A DNA stretch of 64,000 nucleotides from Streptomyces antarcticus (GCF_026627255.1 NZ_JAPNLM010000007.1:124001-188000), one strand, 5' to 3'; shown: positions 9,776 through 18,362, counted from the first letter of the stretch. Notes: generated from the sequence alone by a model not told the origin. Program-made: numbers and translations.

Positions 9776-10043
9776 GCCGATCCGCTACCCCGCCGCGGGA
9801 CGATCAACCGGGGCCGGACGGGCCTGGCGGGAGGCTTCACCCATGATGCTGTCATCGGGTGACGACTGTGCTTCGACGATCAGCACGGTCATGCCGGTGT
9901 CCGTCCAGGTTTCGCGCTTCTCGCCCGTGGCCCAACAGGCGGCCTGCCCCTGCCACTGCACCAGGGGCTTGGGGCTTGGGTTCGCCGTCCGTGCCGCCGG
10001 CCCAGCCCTGTCCGCTCGTGACGATGATCCGAGAAAAGCGAAA

Positions 10044-10067
10044 GGCAAGGAGAGCCCTCTCCTTGCC
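10044..10067. promoter_or_regulatory. Perfect 11-bp inverted repeat upstream of rph
   Basis: GGCAAGGAGAG and CTCTCCTTGCC are separated by only two bases, in the divergent region between the acyl-CoA oxidase and rph, 24 bp upstream of the RAE. It could be a hairpin terminator or a protein site; no gene ends here, which favours a regulatory role. The remainder of 9776-10259 holds no convincing gene. Confidence 0.5.
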
Positions 10068-10090
10068 ATGCTCAATTTATAGCGCGCCGG

Positions 10091-10110
10091 GGGGCTTGCC
10101 GCAAGACCCG
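10091..10110. promoter_or_regulatory. Rifamycin-associated element (RAE)-like inverted repeat
   Basis: The sequence GGGGCTTGCCGCAAGACCCG closely follows the rifamycin-associated element as I recall it, an inverted repeat of GGGGCTTGC and GCAAGGCCCC found upstream of rifamycin-inactivation genes in actinomycetes. It lies 150 bp before the rph start, the expected setting. Only a couple of positions in the right arm deviate from the ideal. Confidence 0.8.
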
Positions 10111-10259
10111 GGTCACCGCACAGAATCATCGGCCTAACGCAACAACCAGTGGAAATGAGGGCACGGCGTGCGTGTGTTGGTGTGGGCAGCGTGGGAGGCG
10201 CCGGTCATTCGACCGGCCACCGCAGTGCAACGGAGGACGGCTGCCCCGGAGGTGTCGCG

Positions 10260-12965
10260 GTGAGCGAGCAGTACGTACGGGATCTTCACGACGTGGACGA
10301 GCGGCAGGTCGCGATCGTCGGAGGCAAGGGCGCGCACCTGGGCGCCCTGGCGCGGATCGACGGCGTTCGCGTGCCGGACGGCTTCTGCGTGACGACGGAC
10401 GCCTTCCAGCGGGCCATGGCGCAGGCACAGGCACAGGCACAGGACGGGGCGCAGGCGCAGGACCGAGCGCCGTCGATCGACGATCGGCTCGATCGGTTGT
10501 CGCGGGTCGACCCGGACGACCGGGAGGCCGTCCGCACGCTCAGTGCGGAGATCCGGGGGACCATCGAGGGGATCGTCGTCCCGCAGGACATCGCGGCGGC
10601 GATCACCGGCGCGCTCGCCCGGCACGGCGCGGGCGCCGCCTACGCGGTGCGGTCCAGCGCGACGGCGGAGGACCTGCCGACGGCTTCCTTCGCCGGGCAG
10701 CAGGACACGTACCTGAACGTCGTGGGGGCGGCGGAGATCCTCCGGCACGTCAGCCGGTGCTGGGCCTCCCTGTTCACCGAGCGGGCCGTGACCTACCGCC
10801 GGCGCAACGGCATCGACCACCGTACGGTCCGCATGGCCGTGGTCGTGCAGCGGATGGTCTTCCCGCACGCGGCCGGGGTCCTGTTCACGGCCGACCCCGT
10901 CACGGGCAACCGGAAGACCGCCACCGTGGACGCTGGATTCGGCCTCGGGGAGGCCCTGGTCTCCGGCCTGGTGAACCCGGACGTCTTCACGGTGCGGGAC
11001 GGCGAAGTCGTAGCCAAGGCGATCACCGGCAAACAGCGCGCCGTTCACGCCCTGCCGGCCGGCGGTACCCGGGAAGTGGAGATCGACCCGCAGCGGCAGG
11101 AGCAGCCGGCACTGACGGATGCGCAGGCCGTACGGCTCGTGCGGCTCGGGCGGCGGATCGAAGCGCACTTCGGCCGCCCGCAGGACATCGAATGGTGCCT
11201 GGCCGATGACGGCTTCCAGATCGTTCAGAGCCGGCCGATCACGACGCTGTTCCCCGTACCCGTACCCCCCGTACCCGTACCCGTACCCGGACCCGGACCC
11301 GGACCCGGACCCGAGACCGGCGACCAGGGGAATCGCGTCTACGTCTCCGTCGGTCACGGGCAGATGATGACCGACCCCATGAAGCCCCTGGGGTACTCCA
11401 TGTGGCAGCTGACGGCCATGGTGCCGATGCAGGAGGCCGGCGGGAGGCTGTTCGTCGACGTCACCCCGCGATTGGCCTCGCCCGCCGGCCGCGCTGGCTT
11501 CCTGGACGCCATGGGGAAGGGCGATCCGCTGATCAGGGACGCTCTGGAGACCGTCCTCGATCGCGACGACTTCGTCCCATCGCTCCCGGACGCGGGTCCG
11601 GGCGCCCCGTCGGTCGGCGCCCCGCCGGCCGGCGCGGCGCCCGCCCCCCTCGCGACCGATCCGGCCGTCGTCACCGAGCTGATCGCGCGCAGCCGGGCGT
11701 CCGTCGCCGCCCTGGAGCGCGACATCCGGACGAAGACCGGACCGGCGCTGTTCGACTTCCTCCTGGGCGCCTTCGAGGAGCACAAGCGGGTCCTCGCCGA
11801 TCCGCTGAACCTTCAGGCGATCATGGCGGGCATGGACGCCACGTGGTGGCTCAACGACAAGCTGCGGGAGTGGCTGGGCGAGGAGAACGCGGCGGACACG
11901 CTCACGCTGTCCGCCCCCGGCAACATCACGTCGGAGATGGGACTGGCACTCCTCGACGTCGCGGACGTGATCCGCCCGCACGCGGAGGTGGTGGCGTTCC
12001 TGGCGGGCGTCGAGGACGAGGACTTCCTGGACGAGCTGGCGAAGCTCGCGGGCGGGACCGAGGCACGCGACGCCATCGAGTCCTACCTCGACCGGTACGG
12101 CATGCGCTGCGTCGGCGAGATCGACATCACGAGGCCGCGGTGGCGTGAGCGTCCCACCACGCTCGTGCCCGTGATCCTCGACAACGTCAGGAACTTCCGG
12201 CCGGGCGCCGCCGCACGGCGCTTCGAGGAGGGTCGGCAGAAGGCGCGGCAGAAGGAACAGGACGTGCTGGCGCGGTTGCGGGCCCTGCCGGACGGGGACC
12301 GGAAGGCCGGCGAGACCGAGCGGATGATCGACCGGGTCCGCACCTTCATCGGCTACCGGGAGTACCCGAAGTACGGCATCGTCAGCCGCTCCTTCATCTA
12401 CAAGCGCGCCCTCCTGGAGGAGGCCGAGCGCCTCGTGCGGGCCGGGGTGATTCCCGAGAAGGAGGACGTCTTCTACCTCACGTTCCAGGAACTCCACGAC
12501 GTCGTACGCTCGCACCGGGTGGACGACCGGCTCATCCGGCGCCGCAAGGACGCGTTCCGGTCGTACCACGCGCTCACCCCGCCCCGGGTGCTCACCTCGG
12601 ACGGTGAGGCCGTCACCGGGGCGTACCGGCGCGACGACGTGCCGGACGGCGCCCTGATCGGCGTACCGGTCTCCGCCGGGACCGTCGAGGGACGGGCCCG
12701 GGTCGTCCTCGACATGGCGCGGGCCGATCTCGAAGCGGGCGACATCCTGGTCACGGCCTTTACGGACCCCAGCTGGTCCCCGCTGTTCGTCGGGATCGCG
12801 GGTCTGGTGACGGAGGTCGGCGGCCTGATGACCCATGGCGCGGTGATCGCCCGGGAGTACGGCTTGCCGGCCGTCGTGGGCGTGGAGGGGGCCACCCGGC
12901 TGATCCGGGACGGGCAGCGGATCCGCGTCCACGGGACGGGCGGGTACGTCGAGCTCCTGCCCTGA
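10260..12965 (+). CDS. rph: Rifamycin-inactivating phosphotransferase
   Basis: A 901-residue member of the PEP-synthase/PPDK-like family. The N-terminal ATP-grasp domain (about 1-325) shows VGGKGAHLGAL, AVRSSATAEDLPTASFAGQQ and LFTADPVTGN. A middle rifamycin-binding region follows. The C-terminal swivelling domain carries the phosphocarrier His in GGLMTHGAVIAREYGLPA. The enzyme uses ATP to phosphorylate the ansa-bridge hydroxyl of rifamycins. Typical length is about 860-870; the excess comes from an Ala-Gln tract (about 54-65) and a Val-Pro/Gly-Pro linker (about 332-352), both hexamer repeats. GTG 10260 has GGAGG seven bases upstream. The RAE upstream supports rph over plain PEP synthase and suggests rifamycin-inducible expression. 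Confidence 0.88.
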   Translation: MSEQYVRDLHDVDERQVAIVGGKGAHLGALARIDGVRVPDGFCVTTDAFQRAMAQAQAQAQDGAQAQDRAPSIDDRLDRLSRVDPDDREAVRTLSAEIRGTIEGIVVPQDIAAAITGALARHGAGAAYAVRSSATAEDLPTASFAGQQDTYLNVVGAAEILRHVSRCWASLFTERAVTYRRRNGIDHRTVRMAVVVQRMVFPHAAGVLFTADPVTGNRKTATVDAGFGLGEALVSGLVNPDVFTVRDGEVVAKAITGKQRAVHALPAGGTREVEIDPQRQEQPALTDAQAVRLVRLGRRIEAHFGRPQDIEWCLADDGFQIVQSRPITTLFPVPVPPVPVPVPGPGPGPGPETGDQGNRVYVSVGHGQMMTDPMKPLGYSMWQLTAMVPMQEAGGRLFVDVTPRLASPAGRAGFLDAMGKGDPLIRDALETVLDRDDFVPSLPDAGPGAPSVGAPPAGAAPAPLATDPAVVTELIARSRASVAALERDIRTKTGPALFDFLLGAFEEHKRVLADPLNLQAIMAGMDATWWLNDKLREWLGEENAADTLTLSAPGNITSEMGLALLDVADVIRPHAEVVAFLAGVEDEDFLDELAKLAGGTEARDAIESYLDRYGMRCVGEIDITRPRWRERPTTLVPVILDNVRNFRPGAAARRFEEGRQKARQKEQDVLARLRALPDGDRKAGETERMIDRVRTFIGYREYPKYGIVSRSFIYKRALLEEAERLVRAGVIPEKEDVFYLTFQELHDVVRSHRVDDRLIRRRKDAFRSYHALTPPRVLTSDGEAVTGAYRRDDVPDGALIGVPVSAGTVEGRARVVLDMARADLEAGDILVTAFTDPSWSPLFVGIAGLVTEVGGLMTHGAVIAREYGLPAVVGVEGATRLIRDGQRIRVHGTGGYVELLP
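10419..10443. repeat. In-frame GCACAG hexamers in rph
   Basis: Four GCACAG-like units that encode Ala-Gln repeats in the ATP-grasp domain of rph. Confidence 0.8.
11253..11312. repeat. In-frame hexamers forming the rph interdomain linker
   Basis: CGTACC units followed by CGGACC units, encoding alternating Val-Pro then Gly-Pro. They fall exactly at the expected boundary between the ATP-grasp and rifamycin-binding domains. Confidence 0.85.
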
Positions 12966-13098
12966 CCGGCGGCATCGGCGGCGTCGACCGCCGCGGCGGC
13001 GTCGACCGTACCGGCGGGGGTCGGCGTACCGGGCCGCGCTCGTGCGCCGGGCCCACCCCACGCGGGCTCACCCCCCCGCCGCCCCCCGCCCCGCCGCC

Positions 13099-13384
13099 TC
13101 AGGAGTGCTGCGGACCCGCGGACTGCGGTCCGGTCCCCGACGTCTGACCGGCGCGCTCACCCACCAGCAGGGTGAGCGCGCACAAGCCGCCCGCCAACCA
13201 GCAGGCCGCCATCCACGTGATCCATCCGGCGCCCGACGTGACGACGAAGGCGACCACCGACGCGGTGGGGCCGGCTACGGCGGGCGGCACGTCGCGGGCC
13301 GCCGCCGGCGTGCCACTCCCGGCGCAGGATGCCGGAACGCTGCCAGGTCCTCCACAGGACGTATCCCACGATGGCCGCCTGCAC
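13099..13384 (-). pseudogene. Frameshifted small membrane protein
   Basis: Two hydrophobic segments lie in adjacent frames. The first (from GTG 13384) reads QAAIVGYVLWRTWQRSGILR and then turns basic. The second frame reads ASVVAFVVTSGAGW, then TWMAACWLAGGLCALTLLVG, up to a stop at 13099. Joined by one frameshift near 13290-13310 they would give a two- to three-helix membrane protein of about 95 residues. The family was not identified. Confidence 0.4.
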
Positions 13385-13510
13385 CGCCAGGAACGCGCAT
13401 CACGTCGACGGTTCACGCCCTTCCGGCGGCGCCCGGGAATGACCGGACCGGGCCCGTGGTTTAGGCGTGTGAGTGTGGTTGAAAGTTCAATGATATTGGG
13501 AGTGGGAAGC

Positions 13511-14617
13511 ATGAGCGGGATGCAGTTCGGCATCTTCACGGTGGGCGACCTGACCGAGGACCCCACGACCGGAAGGACGGCCACCGAGCACGACCGGATC
13601 AAGGCGATGCTCACCATCGCCCTCCACGCGGAGCAGGCCGGCCTCGACGTGTTCGCCACCGGTGAGCACCACAACCCGCCGTTCGTCCCCTCCTCACCGA
13701 CCACGATGCTCGGGTGGATCGCTGCCCGGACCCACAAGCTCCTGCTGTCGACGTCCACGACCCTGATCACCACCAACGACCCGGTGAAGATCGCCGAGGA
13801 CTACGCGATGCTCCAGCACCTCGCCGACGGCCGCGTCGACCTGATGATGGGGCGCGGCAACACCGGACCGGTCTACCCGTGGTTCGGCAAGGACATCCGG
13901 GACGGCATCGACCTGGCGCTGGAGAACTACGAGCTGCTGCGTCAGCTGTGGCGCCGGGAGTCGGTGGACTGGGAGGGCAGGTTCCGTACGCCGCTCCGGT
14001 CGTTCACCTCGACGCCCCGGCCGCTGGACGGCGTACCGCCCTTCGTCTGGCACGGCTCGATCCGCTCCCCGGAGATCGCCGAACAGGCCGCGTTCCACGG
14101 AGACGGGTTCTTCCACAACAACATCTTCTGGCCCAAGGAGCACACCGAGAAGATGATCCGGCTCTACCGCCGCCGCTACGCCCAGCACGGCCACGGCACC
14201 GAGGAACAGGCGATCGTCGGCCTGGGCGGTCACGTGTTCATGCGCGCCAACAGCCAGGACGCGGTACGGGAGTTCCGCCCGTACTTCGACCGGGCCCCGG
14301 TCTACGGCAATGGCCCGTCGCTGGAGGACTTCTCCCGCGAGACGCCCCTCACCGTCGGCTCGCCCCAGCAGGTCATCGAGCGGACGCTGTCGTTCCGTAC
14401 GTACGCGGGGGACTACCAGCGGCAGCTCTTCCTCGTGGACCACGCGGGCCTGCCGCTGAAGACCGTGCTGGAGCAGATCGACCTCCTCGGCGAGCACGTC
14501 GTGCCGGTCCTGCGCAAGGAGTTCGCGATCGGCCGGCCGGCACACGTGCCGGACGCGCCCACCCACGCCTCGCTCGTCGCGGCACACGGGGCCGGGGCCA
14601 GCGCCGTCGCACCGTGA
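13511..14617 (+). CDS. Luciferase-like (LLM) flavin-dependent monooxygenase
   Basis: A 368-residue F420/FMN-dependent LLM protein. The opening MQFGIFTVGDL, the segment FATGEHHNPPF and the TTMLGWIAARTHKLLLSTST strand follow the bacterial-luciferase barrel pattern. GRGNTGPVYPWFGKD marks the flavin-phosphate region. These enzymes use reduced flavin (or F420H2) and O2 for monooxygenation, but the substrate is unknown. ATG 13511 is chosen because GGGAG sits eight bases upstream; ATG 13490 is possible. It has no flavin reductase partner nearby, so reduced flavin must come from elsewhere. Confidence 0.85.
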   Translation: MSGMQFGIFTVGDLTEDPTTGRTATEHDRIKAMLTIALHAEQAGLDVFATGEHHNPPFVPSSPTTMLGWIAARTHKLLLSTSTTLITTNDPVKIAEDYAMLQHLADGRVDLMMGRGNTGPVYPWFGKDIRDGIDLALENYELLRQLWRRESVDWEGRFRTPLRSFTSTPRPLDGVPPFVWHGSIRSPEIAEQAAFHGDGFFHNNIFWPKEHTEKMIRLYRRRYAQHGHGTEEQAIVGLGGHVFMRANSQDAVREFRPYFDRAPVYGNGPSLEDFSRETPLTVGSPQQVIERTLSFRTYAGDYQRQLFLVDHAGLPLKTVLEQIDLLGEHVVPVLRKEFAIGRPAHVPDAPTHASLVAAHGAGASAVAP

Positions 14618-14691
14618 CCTGGCCTGCCTGCCTGCCCGACCTGACCTGACCTGACCTGAGCGGGGCCGGGCCGGGCGGGGTGGGGTGGGGC

Positions 14692-14836
14692 CGGCGCGCA
14701 GCTTGCCCCAGGTGTTGGTGCCGACCTGACCGTCGTCCGAGATCTTGGCCTTGCGCTGTACGGCGCGCACGGCGTCGTACGTGGCCTGACCGAACTGGCC
14801 GTCTTCCGCCAGCCACGTCGGGTAGCTCGTGGGCAT
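14692..14836 (-). pseudogene. Peptidoglycan-binding domain fragment
   Basis: The minus strand reads YPTWLAEDGQFGQATYDAVR, then AVQRKAKISDDGQVGTNTWG, a single PG_binding_1 repeat. No signal peptide or catalytic domain surrounds it, and the frame continues into unrelated sequence. Its 5' end abuts the DUF2690 fragment on the other strand, as if two wall-related genes had been joined by rearrangement. Confidence 0.55.
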
Positions 14837-15125
14837 GGTCACCAGCCTGCGCACGGACACGGGTCCGGGACTTCGCCAACTGGAACTGAGGTACGGGGAG
14901 TTGTGTCAAGCCGTGTGGGTACGCACGTCGGGCCTCCAGCCCGGGGACCGCGTCGAACTGTTCGTCCCCGGCGTCCCGGAGCCGCAGGAACTGCGGGTGA
15001 GCGACGGGCAACTCGGCAAGTACGTGGCCACCCCGATGGTCCCGGTACCGCAAGGGACCGCGGGCATCCGCTCGTGCGTGACGCCCGGGAACCCGGCAGA
15101 CGGAACCCGGGTCTGCTTCGGCTGA
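14835..15125 (+). pseudogene. DUF2690-like C-terminal fragment
   Basis: About 97 residues reading VTSLRTDTGPGLRQLELRYG, then ELCQAVWVRTSGLQPGDRVE. This matches the second half of DUF2690 domains (secreted, Cys-containing Streptomyces proteins). The first half, with its Cys-Gly-containing start, and any signal peptide are missing. The paired Cys (CQAVW and SCVTP) remain. It is probably not expressed. The 15126-15399 stretch beyond holds nothing recognisable. Confidence 0.5.
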
Positions 15126-15399
15126 CCCCCTCGTGCCGGGCGGGGCGCCCGCGCAGGCGGCCGTACCCCGCCGGGACGGGGTCCAACCGCGGCAGACCCG
15201 ACCGGCGTCGATTCCGCCCCGTGGAGGAACACGGTGCGGCGTCCCCCCTCCGCGCGGCCCTCCGCACGAACGAGCACCCTCTCGAACGCGTTCGAGGGCT
15301 GTGCGGTGGCTGTAGGGCAACCGGCATCGCTCGCGTCAGGACGGGGACCGGATACCGGATGCCCCTCCCGGGCCATCGGCACGACGGGAGGCGTCTCGG

Positions 15400-15798
15400 C
15401 TAGGGGTGCGGCGTTTGCCCGGTGTCGAAGGCCGCGAGGTCCCTTGCGCGTTCTGCCCGTGCCTGGAGGAGGCGGCGGAAGCCGGCCATCGCGTACCGCT
15501 CTCCCGTGGCCGAGCCCGGCCCCCGGATCCCGGCGACCTGGGCCATGAACCGCTGGGGCTGTGGCTGCCAGCCGACGGCCAGAACGCGCAGGTCCAGGCA
15601 TTCCGCGCGCCGGTGCAGCTCCAGGAGGTGAAGCAGGCCGTCGCCATCCATGGAGACGACCTCGTGCAGATCGATCATGAAGTCCCGCTCGTCGACGGTG
15701 ACATGGTCGAGTGTCTGCTGTAGCGCCAGGCCCGCGTCCTCCGCGAGTTCCCCGATGACGCGGACCAACACCGAGCTGCCGCAGCGCCGGACGTCCAT
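15400..15798 (-). CDS. STAS-domain protein, anti-sigma antagonist-like
   Basis: A 132-residue STAS domain (MDVRRCGSSVLVRVIGEL, TVDERDFMIDLHEVVSMDGD). In anti-sigma factor antagonists the loop is D-S-S-G-L with a phosphorylated Ser; here it is D-G-D-G-L, so the phospho-site is gone and an Asp sits nearby. The protein could be constitutively active, or could serve only as an interaction domain. ATG 15798 is assumed; a TTG three codons upstream is better spaced from a GGGAG. It reads in one frame with the phosphotransferase fragment upstream, so a read-through fusion is conceivable. Confidence 0.65.
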   Translation of the reverse strand: MDVRRCGSSVLVRVIGELAEDAGLALQQTLDHVTVDERDFMIDLHEVVSMDGDGLLHLLELHRRAECLDLRVLAVGWQPQPQRFMAQVAGIRGPGSATGERYAMAGFRRLLQARAERARDLAAFDTGQTPHP

Positions 15799-15997
15799 GC
15801 TGATCAATACCGTCTCCCTCTCATCGCCCGAGGCGGCCGGCCCGCGGGAGCACCCATCTTGGTGGGGCGGTCCCGATCGGCGGTCTGCGGCGCGCCGCAA
15901 CCGGTGGGCGTTCGTGGCGGGTGGATCAGCTCGTCCCGACGCGAAACGTCGCGAAACGTCGCGTAGCGCCGGGCGGCGTCGTGCGGCGTCGCGCGGC

Positions 15998-16284
15998 GAG
16001 TTCGCCCAGGGGCCGGGGTTCTCGCCGGCGATATCGGCCCACAGCCCGGCGTTGGCCTCCGCGAAGGCGTCCAGCGCGTCAGGGGTTGCGGCGCGCCAAG
16101 CCGGCTTCCGGGACGCCCACCGTTCCGCTTCGGCGGGATGGCGCTTACCGGTGGCGATCAGCCAGATGCACCCGAGGGCTGGGTCGAGCCAGGGGGCGGC
16201 CGCGGCCGACCAGGCCCAGTTGACCAGCACCGCCCTCCCGTCCGGGGTGATGATCACGTTCTCGCCGGTGATCATCTCGCCCAT
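15998..16284 (-). pseudogene. Phosphotransferase (APH-fold) C-terminal fragment
   Basis: The minus strand reads GENVIITPDGRAVLVNWAWS, then APWLDPALGCIWLIATGKRH and PAWRAATPDALDAFAEANAG. This is the region after the catalytic loop of aminoglycoside phosphotransferase-like kinases; the Asn of the loop (GEN) and the metal-site position (NW for DW) are recognisable. The first about 200 residues, including the HxD catalytic Asp, are absent, so the fragment is dead. Confidence 0.6.
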
Positions 16285-16384
16285 ACGGACCTCAACCCTC
16301 AGACCAGACCCGGCGCGACGGGACGTGACGGGACGCGTCGCGACGGCCCGCCGCCCGTGAGCCGCCTCGAGGCGCCGAGTCCGG

Positions 16385-17254
16385 TCAGCGGTGCCGACGG
16401 CGCAGGAGGGCGAACGCCGCGACGGTCGCGGCGGCGGCGAGGGCCAGCAGGATCGCACTCTCGACCAGCTGGAGCGGCCAGAAGTGGGACTCGGGGTGGT
16501 ACCGGCTCCCGGTCCCCTCCGCCTGATCGGACAGGACCCAGTTCTCCCCGCCGGGCGCGGGCCCGTCGAGGGCGGGCCAGAAGAGGGGGCGGAGCAGGAC
16601 GATGGCCGCCCCGACGATCCCGACCGCGGCCACGGTCGCGGCCATGGCGGGCACCGTACGCCCGATCAGCAGCCCGGCCAGGGCGCCGACGGCGATGCCG
16701 AGGAGGGCGGAGCCCACCGCCACCGGCCCGATCGTCCCGTAGACGGGGACCTCGTACCACTGGACCGGGTACCAGGTGTCCGCCGTTCCCCGCCGGATCC
16801 ATGCCGCCAGCAGCGCGAACGCGGGCAGGACCAGGAGTACGGCGGCGGTCGGCACCGCCAGCCTGGCGGCCAGCCAGCGGGCCGGACTGACCGACTGGGT
16901 CCACTGGAGCCGGTACGTGCCGGATTCGAACTCGCGCCCGATTAGCGGGCCCGCGACGAACGCACCGAGCAACAGGGGCAGCAGCCCGCTCACGCCGAGC
17001 GCGACGTAGGAGAACATCTTCGCGACGTACAGGCTGCGGGAGAGGAAGCCGCGGACCTCGATGCCGCAGCCCGACACGGTGTTCTCCACCCTGCAGCCGG
17101 TCGCGGCGAGGTCCTCGGTCAGTGACTGGACGTACCAGCGGCCGGCGGGCAGGGCGATGGCGGCGAGCAGCACCAGGGCGAGTCCGGCACACAGGACACG
17201 GCGGTGCAAGCCGACGGTGATTCGAAGGGCGCCGCGCAGGTCGGCGAGGGTCAT
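16385..17254 (-). CDS. ABC transporter permease
   Basis: A 289-residue integral membrane protein with six probable helices, for example LALVLLAAIALPAG, SYVALGVSGLLPLLLGAFVA, AAVLLVLPAFALLAAW, PVAVGSALLGIAVGALAGLL and a C-terminal ESAILLALAAAATVAAFALL. GREFESGTYRLQWTQSVSP is the coupling-region signature of ABC-2-type permeases in GntR (YtrA)-linked operons. The start ATG 17254 overlaps the upstream ABC-ATPase stub by ATGA. Because that ATPase and the GntR regulator are broken, this permease has no intact local partner and is probably orphaned. Confidence 0.8.
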   Translation of the reverse strand: MTLADLRGALRITVGLHRRVLCAGLALVLLAAIALPAGRWYVQSLTEDLAATGCRVENTVSGCGIEVRGFLSRSLYVAKMFSYVALGVSGLLPLLLGAFVAGPLIGREFESGTYRLQWTQSVSPARWLAARLAVPTAAVLLVLPAFALLAAWIRRGTADTWYPVQWYEVPVYGTIGPVAVGSALLGIAVGALAGLLIGRTVPAMAATVAAVGIVGAAIVLLRPLFWPALDGPAPGGENWVLSDQAEGTGSRYHPESHFWPLQLVESAILLALAAAATVAAFALLRRRHR

Positions 17255-17505
17255 ACCGCAACCTCCACGGGCGGGGTGAGCCGGGCCGGAACGTCCGGGG
17301 TGTCCGGGGCATCCGCGGCATCGGGGACGCATGGGGCGTCCGGGGTGTCCGGGGCGCCGAGATGGGCGGGCACTCGTTCCTCGAGGGTGGGTTCGATGCA
17401 CCGCGAGCCGTCGCCGCCGGGGAGCCGGAAGGAGCCGTCCCCGAGCGCCCGGCCGCGGCGGCGGAACCTCCGTCCGAGGCCGTGCGCCTCGATGGCTGCC
17501 TTCAT
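17251..17505 (-). pseudogene. ABC transporter ATPase with large internal deletion
   Basis: The frame has the correct N-terminus (MKAAIEAHGLGRRFRRRGRA, then LGDGSFRLPGG). It then jumps to a C-terminal-like segment (IEPTLEERVPAHLGAP). The Walker A, signature, Walker B and switch regions, about 200 or more residues, are gone. Only 84 codons remain, but the frame, the start and the ATGA coupling at both ends are preserved, showing a clean in-frame deletion. It cannot bind ATP. Confidence 0.75.
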
Positions 17506-17762
17506 TCTTCGTCCCCCTGGGTCGGTTCACTGCCGGGTCCGCTCAGCACGGACGTGAACGGCGCGGTGATGTCGTCCTGCTCCAGGCCCGCCCGCCGGCC
17601 TGGCCCGTGCCGGCCACTGGGCGAGCTCGGTGCGCCTTGAGTACGGTGTTGGGATTTACGCCCAGGGTCTCGACCACCTCACGGGCCGTGGGCGGCCGGC
17701 CGGCCGGCTCCAACAGGCACAGGCGCAGGGCCTGTTCACACGCCTCTCCTCCCCGCTTTCAC
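17502..17762 (-). pseudogene. GntR/YtrA-type regulator remnant
   Basis: One frame reads EQALRLCLLEPAGRPPTARE and VVETLGVNPNTVLKAHRA, the winged helix of small YtrA-type GntR regulators. Another frame reads LEQDDITAPFTSVLSG, their C-terminal tail, and ends in ATGA overlap with the ABC stub. The first part of the helix domain and the middle are missing and a frameshift separates the pieces. The order regulator-ATPase-permease is the usual autoregulated operon. Confidence 0.7.
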
Positions 17763-17779
17763 TAGGGAAGTAGTGAAAG
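17756..17779. promoter_or_regulatory. Perfect 9-bp inverted repeat, likely GntR operator
   Basis: CTTTCACTA and TAGTGAAAG flank the six bases GGGAAG, immediately upstream of the decayed GntR gene. Position and symmetry fit the autoregulatory operator of YtrA-type operons. It has outlived the regulator gene. Confidence 0.6.
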
Positions 17780-17902
17780 GGTGGCCCGGGGGAGTCCCGA
17801 CTGTCAAGAGCGCTCATGCGCCGGTGTTCAGGTCCGCCCTCGGCCCCGACGGCGCCGCACCCGCGCGTGGGGAACCGCACGCCGTTCCTTGGGTGTTGGA
17901 AC

Positions 17903-17988
17903 CGGCCGAACGGCTCCGTCGGCCGAACGGCTCCGTCGGTCGAACGCTTCCGCCGATCGAACGCTTCCGGCCGGTCGAAGACTTCCGG
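17903..17988. repeat. 17-bp tandem repeat, about five copies
   Basis: Two identical units of CGGCCGAACGGCTCCGT (17903 and 17920) are followed by diverged units at 17937 (CGGTCGAACGCTTCCGC), 17954 and about 17971. The block ends 30 bp before the next gene. It may be a regulatory array or a simple expansion. Confidence 0.8.
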
Positions 17989-18017
17989 ACGCGCTCTGGT
18001 GGGCGCATGCTCGGGCC

Positions 18018-18362
18018 ATGGGCCCCGCACCGGATCTGCAGGCAGAGTTCAGCACCGAGGTCGCTGTGGCGTTCTCGTTCTTGACGGAGGAGATGGGCTT
18101 CGCGCCTCCGGAGCCCACGGGAACCATGCGCTTCAGCGGCAGCGCACTGCTCTTCCGCGGCGCCGGACTGGACGTGGAAGTGCGGTTCCACAACGGCCGG
18201 GAGCCCGAGGTCGGGACCGGTCTGGCCGTGGTCGGCCCGGACGGGGCCAGGGGCCGGTGGGTGGAACTGGACGCGCTCTACGCCGCCGCCGGATGCGGGC
18301 CCGCCCAGCACGTTCCCGGCTGCGCGACGCGGCCTGACAGGCCCGCGGAATGCGCCCGTTGA
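18018..18362 (+). CDS. Hypothetical protein
   Basis: A 114-residue frame starting MGPAPDLQAEFSTEVAVAFS and continuing FLTEEMGFAPPEP, with later strands (MRFSGSALLFRGAGLDVEVR). The pattern, a helix with F-L-x-E-E-G-F followed by a beta-rich part, resembles a Streptomyces family of about 200 residues whose members I know only as hypothetical, so this copy may be C-terminally truncated. The frame is also open upstream; ATG 18018 is the first plausible start. No function assigned. Confidence 0.45.
   Translation: MGPAPDLQAEFSTEVAVAFSFLTEEMGFAPPEPTGTMRFSGSALLFRGAGLDVEVRFHNGREPEVGTGLAVVGPDGARGRWVELDALYAAAGCGPAQHVPGCATRPDRPAECAR

Noticed and set aside
9785..10129. 114-codon minus-strand frame in the rph-acyl-CoA oxidase gap
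   Set aside because: It overlaps the RAE and the inverted repeat, has no ribosome site and no recognisable family; the gap is better explained as regulatory.
10134..13061. 975-codon minus-strand open frame opposite rph
   Set aside because: It is the antisense shadow of rph; rph has domain motifs, a ribosome site and an RAE, while the shadow has only His/Val/Arg-rich sequence.
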